Assembly (NCBI RefSeq): GCF_011806425.1
Contig: NZ_JAATOV010000005.1
Span: 248,001-312,000 of the forward strand
From: Thalassospira lucentensis
Lineage (GTDB): Bacteria; Pseudomonadota; Alphaproteobacteria; Rhodospirillales; Thalassospiraceae
Length of the DNA: 64,000 bases
Direction of reading: 5' to 3'
The translations under genes were made by a program, and so were the position numbers. The notes under the pieces are model-generated. The model had not been told where the DNA came from. It ran no database searches and saw nothing but the letters and a program-made list of their open reading frames with translations. Positions 44,948 to 53,922 of the stretch are shown here, one piece after another (the stretch's first letter is position 1; each line of letters starts with the position of its first letter).

Positions 44948-45340
44948 ATGCATTTTTCACCGTTGTTAATCGCTTCGATTGCCTTGGGCGGGGCCATTGG
45001 TGCTGTCGCACGTCATAGTGTGTCGGTTATGATGGGCTCGATCATGGGCAGTGGCTTTCCTTGGGGAACTTTGACCGTCAATATTGTCGGGTCGTTCCTG
45101 ATGGGGGCACTTATTGAGCTGTCAGCGCTTAAACTATCGCTGACGCCAGAAGTGCGCGCACTGCTTGTCACCGGGTTCTTGGGGGCATTTACAACCTTTT
45201 CGACTTTTTCGCTGGATGTTGCGACCCTATATGAACGCGGCAGTTTAGGGCTTTCGGCCCTTTATGTCATGGTTTCCGTTGTGGTCGGCATTTCCGCACT
45301 GTTTGGCGCAATCGCGCTGGTAAGGGGTATTCTGCAATGA
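44948..45340 (+). CDS. crcB: Fluoride efflux channel CrcB/Fluc
   Basis: 130 residues, four membrane helices. The family motif GFLGAFTTFSTFS (residues 76-88) and the conserved Asn in TVNIVGSF (Asn45) are present. CrcB proteins are fluoride channels acting as antiparallel dimers. I looked upstream for a fluoride riboswitch and did not see its pattern. Its stop overlaps the start of the pseudouridine synthase by 4 bases. Confidence 0.95.
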   Translation: MHFSPLLIASIALGGAIGAVARHSVSVMMGSIMGSGFPWGTLTVNIVGSFLMGALIELSALKLSLTPEVRALLVTGFLGAFTTFSTFSLDVATLYERGSLGLSALYVMVSVVVGISALFGAIALVRGILQ

Positions 45341-46437
45341 GTGGTGTCACTCTGCGCAAGGTCAAGGCTGACGACGCCGACATTCGGCTTGATCGTTGGT
45401 TTAAGCGCAACTGTCCTGAGTTTACATTCGGGCAGGTCCAAAAGTTTCTGCGCGGCGGCCAGATCCGTGTCGATGGCAAACGTGCCAAGGCCAACCAGCG
45501 GGTTGAGCCAGGCCAGGAAATTCGTGTGCCCCCCATCCCTGTGATGTCTGGCGGCGGGGCGGAGCCATGGACCAAAGACGGCGATTATAGTGGTGGTGAC
45601 AATTCATCCCACAAACAATCGGGGCCAGCAAAATCCAATGCCAGCGAAGAAGAACTTCAGGCATTGCGCGATTCTGTCTTGTTCTATGACGAAGTTGTCA
45701 TGGCGATCAATAAGCCCGCCGGTCTGGCCGTGCAGGGCGGGACCAATACGTCCGTTCACGTTGATGGCATGCTTGATGCGCTGAAACTTGATAGTAAAGA
45801 ACGCCCGAAACTGGTGCATCGTCTTGATAAGGATACCAGTGGTGTTCTTTTGTTGGCGCGCTCGTCCTCGGCGGCACATGCACTGACCAAGGCGTTTAAG
45901 GATAAATCGACCCGCAAATTATATTGGGCGATTGTCACTGGCGCACCGGATGAACGCGAAGGCCTGATTGATGCGCCGCTGGCAAAGCTTGCTGGCAAGG
46001 GCGGGGAAAAGATGGTCATCGACGAAAAGCAGGGTAAATCAGCCCAGACGGTTTATCGTCAGCTACACCGTGCCGGACGTCGCGCCGCGTGGTTGGCCTT
46101 GTCACCATTGACCGGCCGTACCCACCAATTGCGCGCTCACTGCGAAGCCATGGAATGCCCTATCTTGGGCGATGGCAAATATGGTGGGGCAAAGGCCTTT
46201 ATCGATGGGATGTCGAACCGCATGCATCTGCATGCCCGTGCGATTGATTTCCCCCATCCGGTCACCGGCCATCGCGTGGTGATCGAAGCCCCGGTGCCAG
46301 AGCATTTCGCCGATAGCTTAAAGGCGTTGAATTTCGATCCTAAAACGCCGACCAAATTCCTGACCCCGGAAATTCACCGGGAAAAGGAAGAAAAGCCAAA
46401 ACCAAAGGCGAAACCGTCGCGTTTGCGAAAAAGATAA
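45337..46437 (+). CDS. rluC: RluA-family 23S rRNA pseudouridine synthase (RluC type)
   Basis: 366 residues. N-terminal S4 RNA-binding domain (about 15-65), a Gly/Ser-rich linker (about 70-105), then the catalytic domain with HRLDKDTSGVLLLARS; Asp164 is the nucleophile. The LTGRTHQLRAH and PILGDGKYGG motifs follow. The C-terminus is Lys/Pro-rich. RluC makes three pseudouridines in 23S rRNA (955, 2504 and 2580 in E. coli). It overlaps crcB by 4 bases. The RluC versus RluD choice is by overall layout. Confidence 0.88.
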   Translation: MSGVTLRKVKADDADIRLDRWFKRNCPEFTFGQVQKFLRGGQIRVDGKRAKANQRVEPGQEIRVPPIPVMSGGGAEPWTKDGDYSGGDNSSHKQSGPAKSNASEEELQALRDSVLFYDEVVMAINKPAGLAVQGGTNTSVHVDGMLDALKLDSKERPKLVHRLDKDTSGVLLLARSSSAAHALTKAFKDKSTRKLYWAIVTGAPDEREGLIDAPLAKLAGKGGEKMVIDEKQGKSAQTVYRQLHRAGRRAAWLALSPLTGRTHQLRAHCEAMECPILGDGKYGGAKAFIDGMSNRMHLHARAIDFPHPVTGHRVVIEAPVPEHFADSLKALNFDPKTPTKFLTPEIHREKEEKPKPKAKPSRLRKR

Positions 46438-46465
46438 GTCGGAACGTCATTCTGGTGAGACCATC

Positions 46466-46499
46466 AAAAAGTCGGCGCAACGTGCGCCGGCTTTTTACG
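46466..46499. terminator. Terminator after rluC
   Basis: AAAAAGTCGGCGCA pairs with TGCGCCGGCTTTTT (14 bp with one wobble, loop ACG). Can act on both strands. Confidence 0.88.
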
Positions 46500-46565
46500 T
46501 TTCGGCAGGTTGCCAATCGCATGCGGCCCCATGCGCGTCTTAGAGCGCACAGGTGGGGAGCACGG

Positions 46566-46835
46566 CTATCGGCGTTGGGGTGATCGGAAACGGCTGATAA
46601 AGGCATCATGAACGCGGCGCAGATGTCTGGCGTGGATGGTATTGCCCGTCAGTTCGCACATCTCGGCCTGACTTTTGATCATTACGGCAATGCGTTTGCG
46701 CCCACTTGGCGAATGCACCATGCTTTCGCCTTCTTCAAGGGCGGATAAAACCGGCATATGTTCGCATTCGGCAATCGCAAGGATTTCTTCCTCGCGCAGG
46801 TCGCTAAAATCGATACAGTCGCGCAGGGTAAGCAT
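46566..46835 (-). CDS. Conserved hypothetical small protein
   Basis: 89 residues. It begins MLTLRDCIDFSDLREEEILAIAECEH, a pattern (CID-x-SDL-x-E-E-x-LAIAE-x-EH) I know from small unannotated alphaproteobacterial proteins; no function is assigned. The middle carries a Lys/Arg helix and the end ARHLRRVHDAF. It is soluble, mostly helical by composition. It is convergent with rluC and divergent from the phosphatase at 47036. Its rarity of stops on the opposite strand is not a competing explanation, since no good gene overlaps it. Confidence 0.65.
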   Translation of the reverse strand: MLTLRDCIDFSDLREEEILAIAECEHMPVLSALEEGESMVHSPSGRKRIAVMIKSQAEMCELTGNTIHARHLRRVHDAFISRFRSPQRR

Positions 46836-47035
46836 GATCTGTCTCCGCGGTTATGCGCTGGAGCTTTAGTATACTGCACGTCAAGGGTGTGCGGAATGGG
46901 TTTGTAGTTAACCATTGGTTTCTAGTGCTTTGGGCAAAGCAACAAATGCCTCTGATATGCAGGCGCACAAGACTCGATCTTTGATGTGGTTTCGACTAGT
47001 CTGCGCGACGCATAAAACAGAATGAAAGAATGCTA

Positions 47036-47734
47036 ATGGCCACTGAACCGCTCAGACTTGTCGTATTTGATTGTGATGGAACCTTGGTCGATAGCCAGCA
47101 TGCGATTGCGCATTGCATGGATAACGCCTTTGCCGAGTACGGCCTTGATTGCCCTGGGCTGGAAAAAACCCGCACAATCATTGGTCTGAGCCTGCCAGAG
47201 GCGATTGCAAAATTGGCTGCACCGCGCCGGGTTACCGATGACGTGATTGAGGGGGTTACCGCCGCCTATAAAAACGCGTTCTTTAACCTGCGTCAGCGCC
47301 CCGATTTTCACGAGCCGTTGTTTCCTGGGGTGCGCGAAGTTCTTGATGAACTTGATCGCCGCCAATGGTTGCTTGGTGTGGCAACGGGTAAAGCCCGCCG
47401 TGGTCTTGATGCGGTTTTGGCGCGCAATGAACTTGATGGTCGGTTTGTCACCTTGCAGACCTGCGATAATCACCCGTCAAAGCCCCATCCATCCATGTTG
47501 ATGCAGGCACTTGACGAAACGGGCGCTGATGCGCCGAATGCTGTTATTGTTGGCGATACCAGCTATGATATCGAAATGGGCCGTGCTGCTGGCATGATCG
47601 CCATTGGTGTGGCATGGGGATATCATGATGTTGAAACCCTGACCGCATCGGGCGCGCATGCGGTGATCCGCCATTTTGATGAACTGCCATCTGTACTAGA
47701 TCGTATTTGGGAAGTTGACTGTGACGCCGCTTAA
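47036..47734 (+). CDS. HAD-superfamily phosphatase, phosphoglycolate phosphatase-like
   Basis: About 232 residues. Motif I FDCDGTLVDS with nucleophile Asp12, helical cap of the subclass IA type, motif II VATGKARRGLD, motif III Lys in HPSKPHPSM and motif IV VGDTSYDIEMGRAAG. The substrate is not certain; phosphoglycolate or another small phosphate ester. It overlaps the SRPBCC gene by 14 bases, so they are co-transcribed. Confidence 0.88.
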   Translation: MATEPLRLVVFDCDGTLVDSQHAIAHCMDNAFAEYGLDCPGLEKTRTIIGLSLPEAIAKLAAPRRVTDDVIEGVTAAYKNAFFNLRQRPDFHEPLFPGVREVLDELDRRQWLLGVATGKARRGLDAVLARNELDGRFVTLQTCDNHPSKPHPSMLMQALDETGADAPNAVIVGDTSYDIEMGRAAGMIAIGVAWGYHDVETLTASGAHAVIRHFDELPSVLDRIWEVDCDAA

Positions 47735-48197
47735 GAACCCGGAACTTGCACCGATAACATTTGAACTGACCGTGGCGATTGATCCCGATCACGCGTTTGA
47801 CGCCTTTGCCAATGAATTTGGACAGTGGTGGCCGACCGATACCCATACCCTGTCAAAAAAGGACTGCATTTCGGTTGATATGCATCCGGGCCTTGGCGGC
47901 GAGATCGTCGAACGTGCGCGTGGGCGTGATAACGTTTTATGGGGCCGTATCGAAATTTGGCAACCGGGTGAACATCTTGCCTTTACCTGGCATCCGGGTT
48001 GGGACGAAGGCGATTATACCCGTGTGGCTGTTTCATTTGATATGAATGCCTTTGGCCGCTGCCAAATCCGGCTGGAGCATAAGGATTGGCAAAATGTCGG
48101 CGATATCGCCCCGGCCTTGCGTGAGGGCTACCTCAAAGGGTGGGAACGTGCCTTTGGCGAATGCTTTGCCAATCATCTGTGTGAAAAGCGCCGCTGA
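47721..48197 (+). CDS. SRPBCC/AHSA1-domain protein
   Basis: 158 residues from GTG 47721, 7 bases after GGGAAG; a TTG at 47715 is in frame. The START-like fold with FELTVAIDPDHAFDAFANEFGQWWP at the front and the AFTWHPGW strand is typical of AHSA1/SRPBCC proteins, which bind hydrophobic ligands. No specific ligand can be inferred. Confidence 0.82.
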   Translation: MTPLKNPELAPITFELTVAIDPDHAFDAFANEFGQWWPTDTHTLSKKDCISVDMHPGLGGEIVERARGRDNVLWGRIEIWQPGEHLAFTWHPGWDEGDYTRVAVSFDMNAFGRCQIRLEHKDWQNVGDIAPALREGYLKGWERAFGECFANHLCEKRR

Positions 48198-48225
48198 CCG
48201 ACTTTGGTTTCAGATGGCAAATCGT

Positions 48226-48256
48226 AAAAAGGGCACCTTAAAAGGTGCCCTTTGTT
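48226..48256. terminator. Terminator between convergent genes
   Basis: AAAGGGCACCTT pairs with AAGGTGCCCTTT, with A-rich and T-rich flanks. It serves the SRPBCC gene (plus) and the HAD gene (minus). Confidence 0.85.
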
Positions 48257-48281
48257 ATTGGTGCCTCTAACGCGGGGTGAC

Positions 48282-48896
48282 TTAAATCACGCGATCTTCG
48301 ATCAATTGACGGCGCAGTTTGACCGGGTCGCTAAACCAGTGGGTCATAAAGCCCAGTTCGCGCGCCTGTTGGATGTTTTTTTCGACGTCATCAATGAACA
48401 GGGTTTCCCGCGGGTTCAAATTAAACCGCGCACAGGCCAGTTCAAAAATACGTGGGTCCGGTTTTGCGAGTTTTTCTTCGCCCGACACCAAAATGTCTTC
48501 GAAGAGATTAAGGAACTCAAACCGTTCGGTGGCGAATTTCCATGTTTCTGCCGACCAGTTGGTCAGGGCAAACAGGCGCACATTGCCACCTTTTTTTAGG
48601 TCCTCAAGCACGTGAACCGTGCGATCAATCTGCCCATTAAGCATTTCGGGCCAACGGCCCCACCAGGCCGCGATTTGATCGCTATATTCCGGGTGGCGGT
48701 GTTGCAAATCAGGGATCGATTTGGCAAAGCTCAGTGCGCCCTTGTCATGCAGGAAGTTCCAATGCGGGTGGCAGACCTCGCTTAGGAAATGTTCCATTTC
48801 ATCCTGATCATCGAACAATTTGCGATACAGATATCGCGGGTTCCAATCGATCAGGACACCACCAAGGTCAAACAGAACGGTTTCGATTTCGCGCAT
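48282..48896 (-). CDS. HAD-superfamily hydrolase, YihX-like
   Basis: 204 residues from ATG 48896 (MREIETVLFDLGGVLIDW); the open frame reaches 80 codons upstream without conserved sequence and is rejected. Motif I FDLGGVL with Asp9 (the usual second Asp is Gly, as in YihX and haloacid dehalogenase-like members), motif II ALTNWS, motif III KLAKPDPRIF and motif IV FIDDVEKNIQQAR. YihX hydrolyses alpha-glucose-1-phosphate; the substrate here is not proven. Confidence 0.87.
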   Translation of the reverse strand: MREIETVLFDLGGVLIDWNPRYLYRKLFDDQDEMEHFLSEVCHPHWNFLHDKGALSFAKSIPDLQHRHPEYSDQIAAWWGRWPEMLNGQIDRTVHVLEDLKKGGNVRLFALTNWSAETWKFATERFEFLNLFEDILVSGEEKLAKPDPRIFELACARFNLNPRETLFIDDVEKNIQQARELGFMTHWFSDPVKLRRQLIEDRVI

Positions 48897-49165
48897 GGGG
48901 TCTCCTGCTTCGGCAAAGGGCGATGGGTAAGGGTGATGTGTCGATATGCTTGATGTGTTAAAACAGGTGACGTGGCCAATCGCAAGCGGCAGTTTTGTGC
49001 AAAACCGTCCGATTGATCGGCTGGGGTGATTTTGTGCGTATAGAAAACCATGCACGCACCGATCCCCCGATGACAGGCGTGTGATTTGCCAATCAATCCC
49101 GCCATCGCGAATAATGATGGCGAAGGCACGATCCAAAAGAAACGATCATCACAGGAGGCTTGAAT

Positions 49166-49999
49166 ATGTGTACGCTCGATGGATGTGGTTCAAATGATCA
49201 TCTCGGCCCACCACCCAAGGCAACCGATGAACAGCGTCGTTTGTTTTTAAAAGGGGCGGTTGCCCTGCCACTTGCTGTTATTCTTGCAGACCCGGTCTTG
49301 GCCCATGCGCAAGGATCGATGCTCGATAAAGTCACCATCACCACCCCCGAAGGCGTTGATATGGTGGCCGAAATCGCCATGCCCGCCACGCTGCCTGCGC
49401 CAACCGTGATACTGATCCATGAATGGTGGGGCTTAAATGACCAAATTCGCGCCGTTGCCGCGGAATATGCCAAACAGGGCTATATCGCGCTTGCGGTTGA
49501 TCTGTATGGCGAACCGCCCGCAACCACATCCGAAGGTGCGCGCGCATTGATGTCATCGGTTGATCCGGTGGTAGCGACCCGCAAGCTACAGTCCTCGGTC
49601 GAGTTCTTGAAAAATCATAAGGACTCAACAGGCAAGGTTGGTTCGGTCGGTTGGTGCTTTGGGGGCGGATGGTCGCTTAATACTGCCCTTGCCACCGATG
49701 TTGATGCGGCTGTGATCTATTATGGCAATGTCGATAAAACCCCGGAACAGGTCGCGACCTTAACAGCCCCCTTGATGGGGCATTTCGGCACCCTTGATAA
49801 AAACATCAACATGGAAATGGTCGAAGGGTTTGAAGAATCCCTGAAAACCGCGGGCAAGTCACTTTATAAATTCTATTGGTATGACGCTGACCATGCCTTT
49901 GCCAATCCAACTGGCGGGCGCTATGACGCCGAGGATGCCAAACTGGCATGGGATCGCACGATGGCGTTCTTTAAATACCATCTCAAAAAGCCTGCATAA
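49166..49999 (+). CDS. Dienelactone hydrolase family protein with Tat-like signal
   Basis: 277 residues from ATG 49166, after AGGAGG. Residues 24-29 (RRLFLK) form a twin-arginine motif before a hydrophobic stretch ending AHA, so export by Tat is likely. The alpha/beta-hydrolase core carries Glu86 (IHEWWG), the nucleophile Cys164 in GWCFGG, Asp211 (GTLDKN) and His243 (DADHAF), the triad of dienelactone hydrolases. Those enzymes are usually cytoplasmic and open chloroaromatic lactones; an exported form may act on another ester. Confidence 0.85.
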   Translation: MCTLDGCGSNDHLGPPPKATDEQRRLFLKGAVALPLAVILADPVLAHAQGSMLDKVTITTPEGVDMVAEIAMPATLPAPTVILIHEWWGLNDQIRAVAAEYAKQGYIALAVDLYGEPPATTSEGARALMSSVDPVVATRKLQSSVEFLKNHKDSTGKVGSVGWCFGGGWSLNTALATDVDAAVIYYGNVDKTPEQVATLTAPLMGHFGTLDKNINMEMVEGFEESLKTAGKSLYKFYWYDADHAFANPTGGRYDAEDAKLAWDRTMAFFKYHLKKPA

Positions 50000-50024
50000 G
50001 GCCCTAAGCCATGCTTAGAATCAC

Positions 50025-50058
50025 AAAGGCCGAGCAATGCGCCCGGCCTTTTTTCTTT
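50025..50058. terminator. Terminator between convergent DLH and ABC permease genes
   Basis: AAAGGCCG pairs with CGGCCTTT and six T follow. Flanked by A/T on both sides. Confidence 0.8.
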
Positions 50059-50078
50059 AAGTGCGAAATTCTTTGGGG

Positions 50079-50849
50079 TTACGTGCTTTGATTGGCGCGG
50101 TTGGCCCATTTGGTGGATCGGCGTTCGATGATGTTAAACACTTCGTACATCACGATCCCCATCACCGCGATCACCAAAAGCCCGGCAAACACCAGCGGCA
50201 TGTTGAATTTCGATGATGCCGACAGCATCAAATACCCAACACCAACGTTTGACGCGACGGTTTCGGAAATCACCGACCCTACAAAGGCCAGCGTGATCGC
50301 AACCTTAAGGGATGCAAAGAAATAGGGCATGGCACGTGGGAAGCCGACCTTGATCAGAATGTCTTTTCGGGTCGCACCAAGGGAGCGCAGAACATCGCGC
50401 AATTCCGGCTCAAGCGTTGCAAGCCCGGTCGCGACATTGACCACAATCGGAAAGAACGAAATCAGGAATGCGGTGATGATGGCCGGTACGGTGCCAATGC
50501 CAAACCACATGACCAAAACCGGCACCAGGGCGACTTTGGGCACTGAGTTAAAGCCAACCAAAAGCGGGTTGGCTGCATCGTAAATAGCCCGGCTGGACCC
50601 GACTAAGGCGCCGAGAACCACGCCAAACACCACGGCAATGGCAAAGCCCGCCAGCGTTGTATAAAGCGTATGGATCGCATGCATCCAGATCGCATCATGG
50701 AATTGCCAGCCGACCATAATGCTTTCGGACGGGGTCGGCAGTACATAGGGCGGAATATTGAAAATCCGAACGATCAGTTCCCAAATGACAAAAAGCCCAA
50801 TGGCACTGATCCAAGGGGTGGCTTTGCGCAGGTTAAGTTTCTTGTTCAT
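50079..50849 (-). CDS. ABC transporter permease (SsuC/TauC/ThiX type)
   Basis: 256 residues, six membrane helices. The permease domain contains the EAA loop with the coupling helix (ELRDVLRSLGATRKDILIKVGFPRAMPYFFASLKVAI). The family carries nitrate, sulfonate, taurine or thiamine-precursor importers. It is the last gene of the minus-strand operon and lies 17 bases after the ATPase gene. Confidence 0.92.
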   Translation of the reverse strand: MNKKLNLRKATPWISAIGLFVIWELIVRIFNIPPYVLPTPSESIMVGWQFHDAIWMHAIHTLYTTLAGFAIAVVFGVVLGALVGSSRAIYDAANPLLVGFNSVPKVALVPVLVMWFGIGTVPAIITAFLISFFPIVVNVATGLATLEPELRDVLRSLGATRKDILIKVGFPRAMPYFFASLKVAITLAFVGSVISETVASNVGVGYLMLSASSKFNMPLVFAGLLVIAVMGIVMYEVFNIIERRSTKWANRANQST

Positions 50850-50866
50850 GATATCTGCCCGCCTTT

Positions 50867-51652
50867 CTATGCTGCGCGCACGTCACGGATGTGACTGCGC
50901 AATTCGTGGACAAGATCGGTGAAAGGCTGGGTAAATGTCACTTCCTGATCGCGCGGGCGCGGCAGGGTGTTTTCGCGTGCAACGATGATTTTACCCGGAC
51001 GTTTGGACATTACATAAATGGTATCAGCCAAATAGGCGGCCTCGCGCAGGTCATGGGTCACCAAAATGACCGTAAAGGGCCGCACCATCCAAAGATTTTG
51101 CAAAATGTCCCACAGTTCTTCGCGGGTGAATGCATCAAGTGCGCCAAACGGTTCATCAAGCATCAAAAGATCCGGCTCATGAATGAGCGACCGGCACAAG
51201 GATGCGCGCTGTTGCATGCCACCGGATAATTCCCAGGGATATTTGTCTTCGTGCCCTTCAAGACCAACCGTCGCCAAAAGCTTACGTGCGCGTTCTTCGT
51301 ATTCCGCGCGGTGTTTGCGCAGCCGGTTGCGATGCGGTTTTACGATTTCCATGGGCAGCAACACGTTATCAAGGGTCGTGCGCCACGGCAAAAGGGTCGG
51401 GTTCTGAAACGCCATGCCGACAATCTTAAGCGGACCATTGACTTCCGTGTTATCGACAAGAACCGTGCCCTCGGACGGTGGCATCAGGCCAGAAACAAGT
51501 TTCAGCAAGGATGATTTGCCACACCCTGACGGACCAACAACGGCGACAAACTCGCCCTTCTTGATCTTCATATTGGTGGTTTCAAGTGCCAAATCGTCGC
51601 CTTCGCTATAGCGCAGTTTGACATCATTGAGTTCGACAAAGCTTTTAGACAC
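50867..51652 (-). CDS. ABC transporter ATP-binding protein (SsuB/TauB type)
   Basis: 261 residues. Walker A GPSGCGKSS (40-48), Q-loop FQNPTLLPW, signature LSGGMQQR (142-149), Walker B LLMLDE (162-167) and the switch His in LVTHDLREA. It powers the importer with the permease downstream and the binding protein upstream. Confidence 0.95.
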   Translation of the reverse strand: MSKSFVELNDVKLRYSEGDDLALETTNMKIKKGEFVAVVGPSGCGKSSLLKLVSGLMPPSEGTVLVDNTEVNGPLKIVGMAFQNPTLLPWRTTLDNVLLPMEIVKPHRNRLRKHRAEYEERARKLLATVGLEGHEDKYPWELSGGMQQRASLCRSLIHEPDLLMLDEPFGALDAFTREELWDILQNLWMVRPFTVILVTHDLREAAYLADTIYVMSKRPGKIIVARENTLPRPRDQEVTFTQPFTDLVHELRSHIRDVRAA

Positions 51653-51778
51653 GGCAGTAATTCCCCCTGCTTGTCCGGGTTGTTTTTATTGTGATCAAAA
51701 ATCTGGTTTTGGTGTTTGGGTCATAAACGACCGGGGCAGGAACATGGCCCGCCCCGGTTTCACGACATTATCGGCGTC

Positions 51779-52801
51779 TTATTTGATCTGGCGGTCTTTT
51801 TCGCCCGGCAAAAAGACGCTGGTATAAACATCGCCAACGCTTGGTTTGTTTTCAAAACCAAATGCCAGCGCAACCTGATCGATGGCCTTGGCCATACGGT
51901 CGGTTTTCACAAGGCCCATACCGTCTTTGATGGTTGCCGGGGTGACGACATTTTCATCAATCGCCATCTGAAGACGCTGCAGTTCAAGCGATGGGTCAAT
52001 CAGCGGATCGACTTCCTTAAGGGCGGCAATCGCTGATGCCGGATCGGCAATGGCCGCGCGCCAGCCCTTTACAACTGCGCGTAAGAAGCCGCGCAGTTCT
52101 TCGGGGTGGTTTTCCATCATGTCAGGGGATGCCAGAATGCCATTGCCGTAAAAGTCCATGCCGTAATCCTTATATTGGAAAACGGTCAGGTCCTCTTTGC
52201 CAATGCCCTGCGCCTGAAGGTTCAGGATCGATGTGAAATAGTGGCCGGAAATCGCATCAACATCGCCGCGCACCAACATCGGTTCACGCAGCGGCGGGTC
52301 CATGCTTTCCCATTTGACGTCGTCAAGTTTCAGACCGGTTGCCTCGGCAAATGCCGGATACAGTTTGCGCGATGCATCAAATACCGGCGCACCCAGGGTT
52401 TTGCCCACCAAATCTTCGGGTTTGGTGATCCCCGATTTTTTCAACATAAACAGCGCAAAGGGTGGGCGATCATAGACCATAAAGATCGACTTCATGGCGC
52501 GGTCCGGGTTTGATGCATTAAACTCGACCAACGAGTTAATGTCGGCAAGCGACACGTCATAGGCGCCACTGGCCACCCGGGTGATCGCGCCAACAGATCC
52601 GTTGCCCGAATCAATCGTGACATCAAGACCTTCGTCTGCGTAATAGCCGTTCTTTTTCGCCAGAATATAAGGTGCCGCTGGCCCTTCATATTTCCAATCG
52701 AGCGAAAATTTCAGTTCCGTGTCGGCCATTGCCGACGTCGCGCCAAATGCAAAAGCCACACCCAGTGCAGCGCTTAAAAATCGGTTGGTGAATTTGGTCA
52801 T
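51779..52801 (-). CDS. ABC transporter substrate-binding protein (NMT1/THI5-like)
   Basis: 340 residues from ATG 52801, with GGAGAGG upstream; a longer frame adds 16 non-conserved codons. Signal peptide to about residue 26 (ATSAMA before DTE). The NMT1-type fold is seen in LKFSLDWKYEGPAAPYILAKKNGYYADEGLDV and the later SISGHY-like binding region. Candidates include thiamine-pyrimidine precursor, riboflavin, sulfonate or taurine ligands. No thiamine riboswitch was seen upstream, which weakens the thiamine option. Confidence 0.9.
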   Translation of the reverse strand: MTKFTNRFLSAALGVAFAFGATSAMADTELKFSLDWKYEGPAAPYILAKKNGYYADEGLDVTIDSGNGSVGAITRVASGAYDVSLADINSLVEFNASNPDRAMKSIFMVYDRPPFALFMLKKSGITKPEDLVGKTLGAPVFDASRKLYPAFAEATGLKLDDVKWESMDPPLREPMLVRGDVDAISGHYFTSILNLQAQGIGKEDLTVFQYKDYGMDFYGNGILASPDMMENHPEELRGFLRAVVKGWRAAIADPASAIAALKEVDPLIDPSLELQRLQMAIDENVVTPATIKDGMGLVKTDRMAKAIDQVALAFGFENKPSVGDVYTSVFLPGEKDRQIK

Positions 52802-52956
52802 ACGCGTGAAGCCTCTCCTGTTTCGGACCGTTATTGGCAGCCCTGCCACCGAATTAAATCCCCTGACGACACAGCAAAGCCCATGCCATATCGATGATCG
52901 TCCCGCAGTTTCGCGGTTTTGTTATCTTTCCCTGTCACAGTAGGGATGTTTAATAT

Positions 52957-52981
52957 TTGGTCAATGGGGTAAAATGACCAA
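52957..52981. promoter_or_regulatory. Inverted repeat upstream of the ABC importer
   Basis: TTGGTCA (52957-52963) and TGACCAA (52975-52981) are perfect inverted arms with an 11-base spacer, in an AT-rich setting about 155 bases before the binding-protein start. Candidate operator, possibly also serving the ATP12 gene on the other side. Confidence 0.4.
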
Positions 52982-53075
52982 TAATTATACAGAAAATTTT
53001 GATAATCGCCTAAATGGCGTTCGAACCGCCTTTGTTTTCCCAAAACCACTTGCGCCGCGCGCCGGTTTTAGGCAT

Positions 53076-53804
53076 ATGGCGATCATGGTTACACAAACAA
53101 TCAAACGCTTTTATAAAAAGGCCGATGCTGCTTTCGATGACGGCGGTGCTGGCTGGCGCGTGCAGCTTGACGGCCGCGCGGTAAAAACCCCGGCCAAGGC
53201 CGATTTCGTGCTGCCATCCGAAGTGCTGGCGCGTGAAATTGCTGCGGAATGGGATGCACAGGGCGAAAAAATTCTGCCCCATACCATGCCCATCATGCAG
53301 CGCGCCGCGACCGCCATTGACCGTGTTCGACCCAACCGCACAACCGTGGTCGCAGAACTGACCGGTTACGGCCGATCCGATTTGCTGTGCTATCGCGCGG
53401 CCTTTCCGACCGACCTTGTCGAGCGCCAAGCCAAGGCATGGCAGCCACTTCTTGATTGGGCAGCACAGGAACTTGGTGTTGAATTGACCGTGACCGAGGG
53501 TGTCATGCCGGTCAGCCAACGCGAAGATGCCCTGATGCGCATTCAGGACCTGATCAATGGCTTTGATGATTATTACCTGACCGCATTGCATAACCTGACC
53601 ACCGTGTCGGGGTCGGTGATTGTCGCACTGGCCGTGATCCATGGTCGCATCAATGCCCAAGAAGCATCCGAATGCGCGTTGCTGGATGAAGAATACTCGA
53701 TCGAGCAATGGGGCGACGACGCCGAAGCCGTCGAACGCCGCGACCGCCACCGCGCCGAAATCCTCGCCACGGGTCGGTATCTTGAATTGCTGATGGCGCG
53801 TTAG
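53076..53804 (+). CDS. ATP12 family chaperone (F1-ATPase assembly factor)
   Basis: About 242 residues from ATG 53076; ATG 53085 and an upstream ATG at 52974 are also in frame, and the start is uncertain. Residues FYKKADAAFDDGGAGWRVQLDGRAVKTPAKADFVLP and the later GYGRSDLLCYRA block are the ATP12 pattern. ATP12 binds F1-alpha during ATP synthase assembly and is found in alphaproteobacteria and mitochondria. Confidence 0.9.
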   Translation: MAIMVTQTIKRFYKKADAAFDDGGAGWRVQLDGRAVKTPAKADFVLPSEVLAREIAAEWDAQGEKILPHTMPIMQRAATAIDRVRPNRTTVVAELTGYGRSDLLCYRAAFPTDLVERQAKAWQPLLDWAAQELGVELTVTEGVMPVSQREDALMRIQDLINGFDDYYLTALHNLTTVSGSVIVALAVIHGRINAQEASECALLDEEYSIEQWGDDAEAVERRDRHRAEILATGRYLELLMAR

Positions 53805-53855
53805 GGCTTTCTATGAACTGCCTAATTGGGCGGCGCAATGCATGAGATTTGAGAT

Positions 53856-53886
53856 AAAAAGGAGCAGCCGGGGCTGCTCCTTTTTT
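53856..53886. terminator. Strong bidirectional terminator
   Basis: AAAAAGGAGCAGCC pairs perfectly with GGCTGCTCCTTTTT around GG; both flanks carry A- or T-runs. It separates the ATP12 gene from the convergent ABC membrane-domain gene. Confidence 0.92.
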
Positions 53887-53922
53887 AGTACGTAAACGGA
53901 TGTGCTAGATGTGCTGTTGGGC

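Noticed and set aside
52802-53075. Possible thiamine riboswitch upstream of the NMT1-like importer
   Set aside because: No CTGAGA or ACCTGA-type core was seen on the minus strand.
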